From Prostheceraeus crozeri (lineage: Eukaryota; Platyhelminthes; Polycladida; Euryleptidae), in contig CAJQUW010009239.1 in the NCBI GenBank assembly GCA_907163375.1, forward strand, positions 1 to 64,000: a stretch of 64,000 nucleotides of DNA, read 5' to 3'. Made by a program: the position numbers and the translations under genes. Positions 48,035 through 57,388 of the stretch are shown here, in pieces (position 1 is the first letter of the stretch; the number at the start of each line of letters is the position of its first letter). The notes under the pieces are model-generated. The model did no database searches. It saw only the letters and a program-made list of their open reading frames with translations, and had not been told where the DNA came from.

Positions 48035-50465
48035 TGATCATTCAATGGTTTATTCTGTAAATCGAAGCGCTTTTTATTGAATCACATCATTTACATTACA
48101 TGTATATCGAACATATTGTCAGTCGGATATACTAAGCTCGGTATTAATGCAACTTCGAAGGTGCAAATTAAAAAATGACCACTGCAAAATATTGCCTTTT
48201 AACTCCGTTGGAACAGGGATTCACCCCATTTCATATCACTTCATTTTGAAGATTATACATAAGAGGTATGAACACTTCACGCCATCTACAGAAACAAAGA
48301 ACATAAGCTGATTTAATTTATTTTTTGATTTGCCGATATAGCAATTTTTCAGTTAATATTGGACATTGAAAACGCTGTTAGGATTTAACAGGACGATTTG
48401 AAATATACATGCAAGTAATATTAAATCACAGATAAAATAGCAATAACTTATCTTAATAACTCCGATACCAATGAACGGGGAAAATTTAAGTGATCGAAAG
48501 ATAAATTTTCATTGACATCAAATAGAACTTCAAATTTTAGGCCTATCGGCAATTACACTATTACCGATGAGGTTTGGGTAGTAATTCCCGGTGGTGATTA
48601 CCCTTTACAACACTACCTTTGTTATATGAAGATAACAAGAGGTCGTGAAGTCTCAGAAAGACTACCAGGAAATGATGAATGGATTCGGACGTGCAGGATG
48701 ACTTGGCCACTAGCAGCCATGTGTTCCTATTGGCCCCTTAATTAATCACAATGTAGCACAAGGCAGATCTAGATGAACCTGTTAATCAACTTTAAAAACT
48801 TGAGTGGTGCCCTATTCAGTATAGTAGCTCTCGCACTAATTTTGATTGTTAGTTTATTTGCAGTCTGTAGGTAAACAGAAATCAATATGATTGAAAAAAA
48901 CATAATAACCTTATGACAATATGCATTATTCCACATGTAATTAAAAATGTAAGACTAGTCGATGCAAATCTTCAAGCTTTCAAAAAATTCTCATAGGCCT
49001 ATTCACACATTGGCCTACGTGATTTGCAGGTCTTTGGGCATTCCGTTAATGTTTTGACACTTGAAGTCATAGCCCTATTGTTAGGATAGTGACGAAGTAG
49101 ATTTACCGATAAGTAATAGTGCGGTTTTCGTGCCTATCAATTACCCCTTCAAGCAATAATGACAATAGGAAGGATTTATGACAACTTAAAGGAATATTTG
49201 GCATAATTGCATTAAATGATGGTTGTAGGTTATATTTAGCCTTGTCAGTTTACTTGGATTCAATTTTTATGCTCCATATCGGCGAAACCAAAAGACGCCA
49301 TGAAAGCTAGGACGGATAAATACAGTAGTTTTAGAAATTTGAGGGGCAGAGCGCGCGGTCGAATCTTGGGAAGAACTTAGACGCCAAACAGTTGAAGAGA
49401 ATTGGTTGGAGAGGATTGTAAGTGGACTGGATGGTGGTGCTTGACTTTAAATGATGACATTTCGAAATCAACCTCATTGACAAGATATTCTAGTTTTTCT
49501 AGTAAATTTATCAAATCATGTGCTTTGTAAGTATATGAGTAAATACGTTTAAAATGGTCTTCGAAAGCTGGTCTGTGTTCCGAACCTCGTGAATTTTGTA
49601 CTTTTGAGGACTGGATGTGCATGTATGCAGAATATGTACAGCTATCCCTGTTGCCAGCAAATTTACTAACCTATTTGTACCGGTATACAAAATTTCGATA
49701 AGGATTCAAAATTTGTGACATACCTTGGCCTATAGAATAGTTGGATCAATTATTAAATTATTATCATTAATGGAAAAAGGATTGTATTCAATATAGATTG
49801 TCTGCTTTACTGTCAATAGGAGGGTATTTAAAAAATTTTGCATATCCAAGTGGAAGGATTTTCTGTCCTATTTTGCAAAATTTGTAGGCTCTACATATTG
49901 TGATGTGTAAACCTAGGATCAAAACTTGGAAAGAGTGTATACTTGAGAAAAAAAAATTGGAATCAAAAGAAGTTGATGTCGAAGAAGCGAAAGAAATTCA
50001 GAGTTCTTGTATAAAATAGAGTTCTTGTAGTTCTTGCATTCATTTTGAAGGCAACATGCTCGTAAGATCAAATTTTATCATCTCGATCTACCGTCGATCT
50101 CCAACGGAAATAGACGTTGTTCAAGAAGAAATCGATGCCCTATACAAATATGAATGTAGTTTACTTTCTATTGAATAATTCAATAATCAATAGAGTTTTA
50201 AATCGAAAAAATGTATATTTGTTGATGAAATGTTGCTTGTGAGTTCCTGATATACCGGTATTTGGTTTCAATGATACTTTGCAATGGAAGCGTGTAGTCA
50301 ATTTGATAATAGTATGCTATGGATACACGTTTACATACATAGGCCCTACCAGATGTCACACAATTAAAAATGATTAATCTTGGTAGACAAATTGAATCAG
50401 CATTAACGATAAACTAACACATCAGTAGTAACCCCGTGGCAAATTCACGCGCAAAATGTGAAAGG
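48035..50465. other. Intergenic, nothing recognised
   Basis: AT-rich DNA. Short frames at 48512-48745 and 49377-49622 resemble nothing known. Confidence 0.4.
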
Positions 50466-51065
50466 ATGAGTCATCATGCTGACTCAGCCCCCCCCTCTGG
50501 CAGGAAGGGAGTTGTCCAAGGATGTGTTGGGAGGAATGGGTCCGTGAGGAGGAAACTGGTCCCTCCCCCCCTCTGGAAGTAAGGAAGGAAGGAGGACTGA
50601 TGAGGCAAGGGGTGGGAAGGAAGGCGGTAGGAATGTGTGAGGGATAGAGTGAGGAAAGGGCGGGTGTTGGTGGTTTTGGGATGAGAAAAGTCGTTTTTCG
50701 AGCAGAAGGAGGCCTCGGATGAGAAAACGGAGGCCAGATTCGGAATTTTTGGCCAATTTTGGGTTAGGAAGGATGTTTCCAGCGACATTGGAGAGAAAAA
50801 GTTTTGAAGACGTCCCCCCCCCCTCCTGCCAAACTACCAACTTTGGTTGTAGAGATCGTAGAAAGTCGTGCAATAGCTCGTTTGAAAGCTGGGAGTGAGA
50901 CAATTTCAGTGAAAAACATGGCTTGTTCGTATCTGCCTTCGTTTAGAGGTGAGACGTTATTGAAAATTTTGGGACATTGACGAAAAAACGACAGAGTTAG
51001 AATGTTTATGAAAATCGGTCTAGCGGGTGAAGCAAGCCTCGGACGGGAAAACAGAGACCAGACTT
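50466..51065 (-). repeat. Putative left terminal inverted repeat of the right element copy
   Basis: This is the reverse complement, in collinear order, of much of 8070-8830. Shared words on the minus strand include CTGGCCTCCGTTTTCTCATC, GCTGGAAACATCCTTCCTAA and TCCCAAAATTTTCAATAACG-like text. CCCCCCCCTC runs recur at 50490, 50566 and 50815. The similarity stops at about 51070, just before the first plus-strand gene. Confidence 0.6.
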
Positions 51066-51132
51066 GGAATCAGTGTGCCATGTTACACCTGAATGTCATT
51101 CATGCTATGTCTCCGAAGTGAAAGGAAGAAAG

Positions 51133-51555
51133 ATGACAGAAGCAGTAAAGTTTACGAATGAATTTTGTTCACTACGTTTTCATCGACAAAGTCTTCGGGG
51201 TGTGATTAGGGACTACATCATCTCCTTTCATCATGAAAAGGCAGACTTAGAATTTGCTATCGCTAAAGGTTACTTCGTTTTCCAACAGCTCATGGACAGT
51301 TTGATGAATAAAGATGTGAAAGGACGATTAGTTGCAGAGATTGAATTTGAGAAAGTGACTGATGAACATGTAGGTGAACGTGTAGTGTTTCATTTTGCAT
51401 CCTATTCTGCAGAGACGATACATGATCCCAAAGATTTCTATCAGCGACACATGGCGAAAATTGCATCTCGACTAGATTCATTTCATGAGCATGGATCCAA
51501 CTTGCTCTTATGTCGCATAAAACACATTCATATTCAACTCAATGTGCTAAACTAG
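51133..51555 (+). CDS. Module-A protein 1 of the virus-like element (unknown function)
   Basis: About 140 residues, starting MTEAVKFTNEFCSLRFHRQS; this start is preferred over an upstream one because it aligns with the start of the paralogue at 62123. It is clearly homologous to the proteins at 53896 and 62123 and to the segment just upstream of the DNA polymerase (59790-60200). Shared features are a Leu-Arg start (SLRF), an aromatic D-Y motif (IRDYI), a central LMDSL-x-KGRL-type segment, a strand rich in Val and Phe, and a C-terminal amphipathic end LLLCRIKHIHIQLN. It has no signal peptide or membrane segment. A TATA element was not seen, but the gene lies directly inside the terminal repeat. 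The frame is open. Confidence 0.65.
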   Translation: MTEAVKFTNEFCSLRFHRQSLRGVIRDYIISFHHEKADLEFAIAKGYFVFQQLMDSLMNKDVKGRLVAEIEFEKVTDEHVGERVVFHFASYSAETIHDPKDFYQRHMAKIASRLDSFHEHGSNLLLCRIKHIHIQLNVLN

Positions 51556-51652
51556 ATTTGACTACAAGATTTGGGAAAAGCATTTATGAGTTAGACGTCC
51601 GCGTGCCTCCTTTTCCCTGCCGCAACGAAGTCAGTGGAGAAACGGAGGTCTC

Positions 51653-51701
51653 TGATTGGCTCACATAGTGTCAAATGTGGATTCGCAGGAGATTATAAAA
51701 G
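51653..51701 (+). promoter_or_regulatory. Promoter: inverted CCAAT box and TATA box
   Basis: TGATTGG at 51653-51659 is followed by TATAAAAG at 51694-51701, about 130 bases before the Pro-rich gene start. The same pair recurs at 54610-54636 and, on the minus strand, at 61977-62028. Confidence 0.7.
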
Positions 51702-51819
51702 CAGACGTCTCCCCATTTTCTCTTCATTTCATTCTCTTGACTTGGAAAGCGTGTGTGACTTGCTGAAGCCATTCTCTCCTCTCAACTTTGTCTGATCAAT
51801 CCTGTTTGCAAATTTACAA

Positions 51820-52059
51820 GTGAGTGTCATGACTGTCTGGCCTAAACCTTACCAGCCTTTTAGAAGAGAGACGCAGGAGAGTGTGTGGCCGATGATTGTA
51901 CAAGCATATTTTGTTGAACCTTCGCCGCCACCGCTTCCACCACCTAGACGCTTTACCTTTAAGTCTTTCAGGGAATTGAAACTCAATGCGGGTCCTAAGC
52001 CCAAGACATTTAATTTACTGAACGATGACGAAGACTTAGACTTTGGTGATAAGCTTTAA
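51820..52059 (+). CDS. Small proline-rich protein of the virus-like element
   Basis: 79 residues starting MSVMTVWPKP, or from the second Met. A proline cluster (EPSPPPLPPPRRF) lies at residues 33-45, followed by a basic-to-acidic tail ending LLNDDEDLDFGDKL. The gene follows a clear TATA box (51694) and is open. PPxY-like or SH3/WW-binding Pro clusters occur in viral structural proteins, but nothing here proves such a role. I do not recognise the family. Confidence 0.5.
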   Translation: MSVMTVWPKPYQPFRRETQESVWPMIVQAYFVEPSPPPLPPPRRFTFKSFRELKLNAGPKPKTFNLLNDDEDLDFGDKL

Positions 52060-52137
52060 ATCCTGTGAACGCTCCAAAAGGTCCTCTTAAGGGCCACCTC
52101 ATATGTCACTGCTAAGCTAACAATTTTCTTTTTTCTG

Positions 52138-52866
52138 ATGATCATGAATGTACTTAGTGGTACTCTTTCGTTACAGACTGCCATGGCCATGAATCCTACT
52201 CCAACTGCTGCATCACTGAATCCTCAACATCTCGAGCTGTGGTATTCGAAAATTGAAAAGGTAATTTACGGCTATCCTACCTACAAACAACAAGTGCGCT
52301 ACAACGGTGTACGACTCTATCTTCAAACGCCGGCGGTATACTTACCAAAAGTGGCTACGCAAGTAAATCGTTGCGGTCAAAACCTGAGTATCCCTATTGA
52401 TAATTGGTTGCGACAGCAGCTTGACATTTTAGAAGACGTTGTGAGGCAAAAGGCTCTTATTCCTACTGAACTATTACAGTTGTGACCAGAAAAGAAAACT
52501 TCTTATTATAAACCATTGTATCGCGGCACTCGCTGCTATATTTTACAAAGCAAGTATTGTAAAGTCACTTCAGGAGTGACAGTTGAACAGTCAGTTGAAA
52601 CAGAATTGTCATCGCTAGGTGCTGGCTTTTATTCATTTCATATTGAGGTGCCTGCTGTTTATGTGGGACCTCATCAATCTGACGGTAATTTGATTTCTCT
52701 CAATTTGCGCATTGCTCAAATTCATCATCAACCAGAGTTAACAGGACTTGATCACATTGAGAAAGTCATTGATTCTTGTGTCAAAGAGTGTCAAGAACCT
52801 GTCACCAAACCTAAACGTCGTCGCACATCAAAGAAAGATGGTGCTACCACCAAAGAGAAATCTTAA
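52138..52866 (+). pseudogene. Module-B protein 1 of the virus-like element, lightly broken
   Basis: Homologous to the gene at 54681-55143. Shared motifs are a TP-containing strand (YLQTPAVYLPK against VTIKTPSQRIDYLK), then IPIDNWLRQQLDILE against VPLDYWTRLQFNTLE, then IPTELL against IPKEIV, then RGTRCYILQSKYC against MDRHCLIIHEKEG. The C-terminus is longer than in the paralogue and ends in a very basic stretch (KPKRRRTSKKDGATT) that looks like a nuclear-localisation or nucleic-acid-binding tail. Function is unknown; single-strand DNA binding is a speculation. About one break. Confidence 0.55.
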
Positions 52867-53017
52867 GTATTGTAATCAGTTAGTATGTAGTGAATGTGGA
52901 AAACGCGGTCTTGCGCGTTATGTTCAAATAAAACATTGTCATCATGTTGTATGCATCTTTTGTTATGTAAAGGACAGACATCCTTGTAAAGTTCCTGCTC
53001 AATGTATTATTTTGTAA
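52838..53017 (+). CDS. RING-like zinc microprotein of the virus-like element
   Basis: 60 residues from MVLPPKRNLKYCNQ, overlapping the end of module-B protein 1 in another frame. Cysteines and histidines are arranged as C-x2-C (VCSECG), then H-C-H-H-x2-C-x2-C (KHCHHVVCIFCY), then a final Cys pair around HPCKVPAQC. This resembles a compressed RING or zinc-ribbon fold. Viral RING microproteins often redirect host ubiquitin ligases, but that role is only an analogy. The frame is open. Confidence 0.5.
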   Translation: MVLPPKRNLKYCNQLVCSECGKRGLARYVQIKHCHHVVCIFCYVKDRHPCKVPAQCIIL

Positions 53018-53034
53018 TGAAGTCTTTTTGATAT

Positions 53035-53775
53035 TGTAGGTTGTCATCTTCATAGACAGTGAGGGAACGCCCATGCAGGAATTGAGTGCTATTGCAATGA
53101 GAGAAAGTGATCAAACTGTTGTTAGTGTATATCATAGATTTGCCTACTGTCCTCCACACAAAGACAAAAAAACGCAATGCCCATGCAGGAATTGAGTGAG
53201 ACAAAGACAAAAACGCAATGCCCATGCAGGAATTGAGTGCTATTGCAATGAGAGAAAGTGATCAAACTGTTGTTAGTGTATATCATAGATTTGCCTACTG
53301 TCCTCCACACAAAGACGAATGGTCACGACGTCATGTGCATGGACTTGATCCTTCTATTTTGATTCATATTGGATTTGTAAATGAAACGTATTTGATAAGT
53401 GATTTCAAACGGTGGTTGTCAGGTTTTCATATTGTTAAAATATTAGGAAATGCTTCTGAACGAGAAGCAACAACACTTCAGTTGCACATTGATAATTTAT
53501 ATTTACCATGTTGGGTAGATCGTGTAAGACAAGACCATCATATGCATTGTGATCAAAAGAAGTTTAGAGATGAAATGATTTTTGACATGGCAATATGTTT
53601 CGGTGAGAACATCACCTGTACAGACCACCATCCCATTGTAATACTAGAAATAAAGCTGCCTACATTGCAAAACTCTCTTCACGCTGGCATTGTAGTCTCT
53701 ATGACGTTTATGAACTGTATATTATTGTCAACAGCATGGGTGTATGTAAAACATGTTTTTACTCCTTGTGAATGA
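53035..53775 (+). pseudogene. DEDD-type 3'-5' exonuclease-like gene of the virus-like element, broken
   Basis: The gene opens with a hydrophobic strand and IDSEGTPMQELSAIAM, the D-x-E first motif of RNase H-fold exonucleases. It is followed by WSRRHVHGLDPSIL and a D-F-K-x-W-L motif, a pattern I associate with a family of uncharacterised exonuclease-like proteins repeated in cnidarian and other invertebrate genomes. A poly-A signal AATAAA follows at 53830. Such an enzyme could process replication or repair intermediates alongside the polymerase. It is broken, with about two breaks. Confidence 0.55.
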
Positions 53776-53829
53776 ATGATGATCATTTTATGAAGTGTAT
53801 TCTGTACTTGTGAATTTTGTCTGGTGTTG

Positions 53830-53835
53830 AATAAA
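53830..53835 (+). terminator. AATAAA polyadenylation signal after the exonuclease-like gene
   Basis: AATAAA lies 55 bases after the stop, followed by a GT-rich stretch. Confidence 0.55.
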
Positions 53836-53895
53836 CTTACAGTGGAACATGATTGTTATTTCTATTTTATTCATAGTGGAAGTCATTGAAGCAAT

Positions 53896-54340
53896 GTGAA
53901 ATCTATAGTTACAACGTTTATGATGGCGCATCGTACCTTAAGCAACCACATGTGTCATTTGACACTTGATCAACAAGGATTCGATGGATTTTTACAAGAT
54001 TGGAAACTTACATTTAAAATGAAGATGAATGATATGAAAGTAGTGCTCACTGAAAGCCTTCCTCTCTTCAAAAGATTGATGGAGAGTTTACGACCTCAAG
54101 ATGTAAAGGGTAGACTCGTTGCTTATATAGAGTTGAAAGATTTACAAAACCACTTCGTTTTGGATCTTATTGCACAGAATGGATTACTCTTAGTGATCAA
54201 TTTTATGGTCGTCATATGGAGAAAATTATGGAGAGAATAGTAGAGACGTTGGAAGGAAATGCATACGTTGTTAAACATATCATGATTCAACTGAGTGTGT
54301 TTACATCCACGACTTTGTTTGATGCTCGACACATTGTGTA
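53896..54340 (+). pseudogene. Module-A protein 2 of the virus-like element, broken
   Basis: Homologous to the module-A proteins at 51133 and 62123. It keeps LTLDQQGFDGFLQDW, then RLMESLRPQDVKGRLVAYIE, which lines up with LMDSLMNKDVKGRLVAEIE of protein 1. The C-terminal part, including the IMIQLSV-type end, is present downstream. About two breaks. An AATAAA signal lies at 54346. Confidence 0.6.
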
Positions 54341-54345
54341 GATGC

Positions 54346-54351
54346 AATAAA
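54346..54351 (+). terminator. AATAAA polyadenylation signal after module-A gene 2
   Basis: AATAAA followed by a T-rich stretch, just after the end of module-A similarity. Confidence 0.55.
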
Positions 54352-54609
54352 GATTTCTTTTCACTGAGTATTTTGTAATGGTGTATAGAGCAACATGAGT
54401 CATTGCGCTTTGTGCATTACTATCAGGCTCTTTGTTAGATAAATGAATGCGTCTTTGTTCGCTAGAAGGGCGTGTCACTCAAGTCTTTGTGAGGACTAGA
54501 ACGAGTTTGTAAGAGGGAAGGTTTCCACCCACGCAGTCAAAAGTTCACGTGTGATAACTCTTTGTCACATAACAAAGACAGGGAAAACGAGAGAAGGTAA
54601 AAACGCATG

Positions 54610-54636
54610 TGATTGGAGCTAGGTCTGCTTATAAAA
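54610..54636 (+). promoter_or_regulatory. Promoter: inverted CCAAT box and TATA box
   Basis: TGATTGG at 54610-54616 and TATAAAA at 54630-54636 lie about 45-70 bases before the module-B gene 2 start at 54681. This supports that internal Met over the longer upstream one, which would overlap the promoter. Confidence 0.7.
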
Positions 54637-54680
54637 CGGACGACTGAGCGCATGGTAATCATTTCCGTCCTTGCGCTAAC

Positions 54681-55143
54681 CATGCAGTTGCTCAAAGCCA
54701 TCAACTCCTCTGCTCTCGCACTGGGTACACTGAACTCCCTTACTTTAGCATCGGGTAAAAATGCTTTCAATGAAAAGATAACTCATCATGGAGAACCCGT
54801 AACCATAAAAACTCCAAGTCAACGGATAGATTATCTAAAGATTATGTCAACAAAGAATAGACTGACCGTGTGTGTGCCGTTAGACTATTGGACACGGTTA
54901 CAATTCAATACTCTTGAAACATTCCTGAAAGAAAATCTCACCATTCCCAAAGAAATTGTTCGACACAATGGGAAGCGGTCACAAGTTCCCATCATGGAAA
55001 GACGATGCATATATGTGCATATGGATAGACACTGTCTCATCATCCATGAAAAGGAGGGCAGCGAATTCGACTTAGTCAATTGTAAGCCATTCCTTGAAAA
55101 GGATTCTATTCCTTCGAAATTAAAATTCAAACCATCTACATGA
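54681..55143 (+). CDS. Module-B protein 2 of the virus-like element (unknown function)
   Basis: About 153 residues, starting MQLLKAINSSALALGTLNSL. The start is chosen because the TATA box at 54630 excludes an earlier one. It is homologous to module-B protein 1 (52138) over most of its length, with the shared VPLDYWTRLQFNTLE-type core and the Tyr/His strand near IYVHMDRHCLII. It lacks the basic tail of its paralogue and ends in KLKFKPST. It is open throughout. No known domain is recognised. Confidence 0.6.
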
Positions 55144-55276
55144 CTCCGCGCAGGGACGGAAGGTTGTTTACGTTGAATCTCTATCTTGTCTCCATCACCT
55201 TTAAAAATGATGTCCATGTTGATGATGATCAACTACAGTAACACTCTCCACACACTGAGAACGCACCATCGGTCTT

Positions 55277-55282
55277 TATAAG
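55277..55282 (+). promoter_or_regulatory. Possible TATA box
   Basis: TATAAG inside the palindrome GGTCTTTATAAGACC, about 60 bases before the next start codon on the plus strand. Confidence 0.4.
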
Positions 55283-55330
55283 ACCACGGCCTAACGGCCA
55301 CCGTATCAAGAAAGAAAATGTATACTCACC

Positions 55331-55720
55331 ATGCCACACATGAACATGACTCTCTCTCCTTCTTTCTTAGGCATACCCTTCTTCACTCAGGTTTTAATCA
55401 TGTGGAAATTATCAGCATGGCTCCGTGTATCATGGAAAAGTCAGTGTGTCACATTTCATGATACGAAACGTCAACTTCAGATAACTCTAGAACGCTTTCA
55501 TCTACGAAGGTTGCATCGCGCTATCCCATCCAACTCTTGTCGTGTCATTAACGTAGGAGACGGCATTGTATTTATTCGCATTCAAGAGATGATTCTACAT
55601 AATGATCACTGCTACATTGTGATTCCAAAACCCTCATGGGAAAAGTATAAAAGGGAAGTTCACTCCATCCTCATGTCATTTATGAGTCATGCTTCCCATC
55701 CGCATCATAAACGCCATGCG
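55331..55720 (+). CDS. Unidentified small protein of the virus-like element
   Basis: Open from MPHMNMTLSP. The segment up to about residue 125 looks like a folded protein: an amphipathic start, RQLQITLERFHLRRL, and a beta-rich stretch with GDGIVFIRIQEM and HCYIVIPKPSWEKY. Beyond this the frame stays open to 56029 but becomes Ser/His/Arg-rich where the next gene overlaps, so the true end is uncertain. I do not recognise it. It may be a third, more distant member of module B, but the similarity is too weak to claim. Confidence 0.4.
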
Positions 55721-56228
55721 CGAAATGAATCTCAGAAGAGACATCGATTTAGAACAGTTGCATACCCATCTTCCCGATTCAGTCTATCATCGCGGTCGTC
55801 CGCAAATGTTGGTCATTCGCATGAGCAACGGTCGAAATCTTCAAATCTTTCGCTGCGGCAAAATCCAAGTCCTGGGAAACCTTTCTCATTTCGTGATGCA
55901 GTCCATGTGTTACGAAGTCGTCAAGAAAATGCGAACACTCATGCCTCATCTCCGCCTCAGTCCCCTGACATTGAAGAATATAGTAGTGTCTGTTTAATTG
56001 AAGATGTTAGTGAATCTAGCCAACATTAAAACCAGTAATCATTGTATATTTTATGAAACTGAAATCTTTCCTGCTGCTCTGATTCGGAAGTGGCATCCTG
56101 TACATATTGCAGTGTTTCATAACGGACATTGTATCATGACTGGTTTACGTGATATCAGTAAAGTAGCTGCCATTGTTAAATCTTTAATGCGTTATCTGTA
56201 TGAGTCACAGTTAATAGAATCGTGTTAA
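55689..56228 (+). pseudogene. TATA-binding-protein-like gene of the virus-like element, nearly whole
   Basis: The product has two repeats like the TBP saddle. Repeat 1 contains PQMLVIRMSNGRNLQIF then GKIQVLG, matching the TBP pattern of a strand, IF-x-x-GK and a Gly. Repeat 2 contains YETEIFPAALI, matching YEPELFPGLIY of TBP, then VFHNGHCIMTGLRD, matching FVSGKIVITGAK, then a closing helix. Length fits a minimal TBP core of about 180 residues. TBP-like proteins are known in some large DNA viruses; here it could direct transcription from the TATA boxes in front of this element's own genes. About one break. Confidence 0.65.
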
Positions 56229-56257
56229 TCACATGATGTGTTTTGAATGAGTCATCG

Positions 56258-57250
56258 CAATGAACTATCGTCCACACTCTTGTCGGCGAAAAGGGCATCA
56301 ACAAGGTTCTTCGCTTTATGATGAGTCACAGCTATTTATAGACATGAAAGGATGCCCACACACTTGTCGGTGAAAAGGTCACGCTGTCCGACGTGAGGCG
56401 CCATCGATGTTGAATGACACGCCCACACACGTGTCGGTGAAAAGGTTGAACATGACCGATTCGATTCTTATGACTGGCCCTTACCCCTTCATGAGTCAGA
56501 GCTATTTATAGACATGAGTCAGCAAAGTGGTTGATGTTTCCTAAGCCGAAGAAATTGTCATGATGTTACATTCGTTGGTATGGATGATAACTTACAAACT
56601 CTAACATGGTTTTGACTTCATTTTATATTTCACCTATCTTACAAACAGCGACATGGGTATAACTTTATTTCTAACTTTACAAACAGTTAAGTGATTCTAA
56701 CTTCATTTATATTTCACCTATCTTACAAACAGTGATATGGTTATAACTTATTTTATGCTTTACCTATCGTGTAAACAGTGAGATGATTCTAACAATTATT
56801 CAAACTTTACATTCATCAACTTTATTTCTAACTATACAAACGTCAATTTTATTTCTAACTTTGCAAACAGTGAAGTGATTCTAACTTCATTTATATTTCA
56901 CCTATCTTACAAACAGCGACATGGGTATAACTTTATTTCTAACTTACAATCAACATCTTTATTTCTAACCCTACCCATCTTACAAAATGATTGAAATTTT
57001 TACTTCTGTCTAATGAGTGAGAATTCCATCTTTATGTCAAAAGAAAAACGACACAGTCTGTACATGATATGTTATTCATCATCACAACCGATTTTCATAG
57101 CACTGCACATAGTTAATACTGATGGCAGCAGAAAAAAAAGTTTTTATGGCTCACATCACCGGAGAAAACAAAGTCACTGATATTCAGGGAGAAAACAAAG
57201 TCACTGATGTGTCGGAAACTGTACAGGGAGAAAACAACGTCAGGAAAACC
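56258..57250. repeat. Array of short direct repeats between the convergent gene blocks
   Basis: Three repeat types follow one another. At 56270-56520, CACAC(A/T)(C/T)(G/T)TGTCGG(T/C)GAAAAGG occurs three times and GAGTCA(C/G)AGCTATTTATAGA twice. At 56590-56990, CACCTATCTTACAAACAG and TAACTTTATTTCTAACTT alternate four or more times. At 57160-57240, GGGAGAAAACAA(A/C)GTCA occurs three times. There is no coding sequence. Its place between blocks of opposite direction fits a regulatory or replication region. Confidence 0.75.
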
Positions 57251-57388
57251 AGTTGATATGCAAGTCATGATATGAAGTGATCAGGAGTTGGACGCATGTT
57301 ACAAGGCACTCACTCACAACATCCCATAGAAAACGCCATGGAGCGAAAAAGCAAAACATCAACCACAACAGAGAGGAAGCATTCATCA

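Noticed and set aside
48512-48745. 77-codon plus-strand frame
   Set aside because: No known motif and no supporting context.
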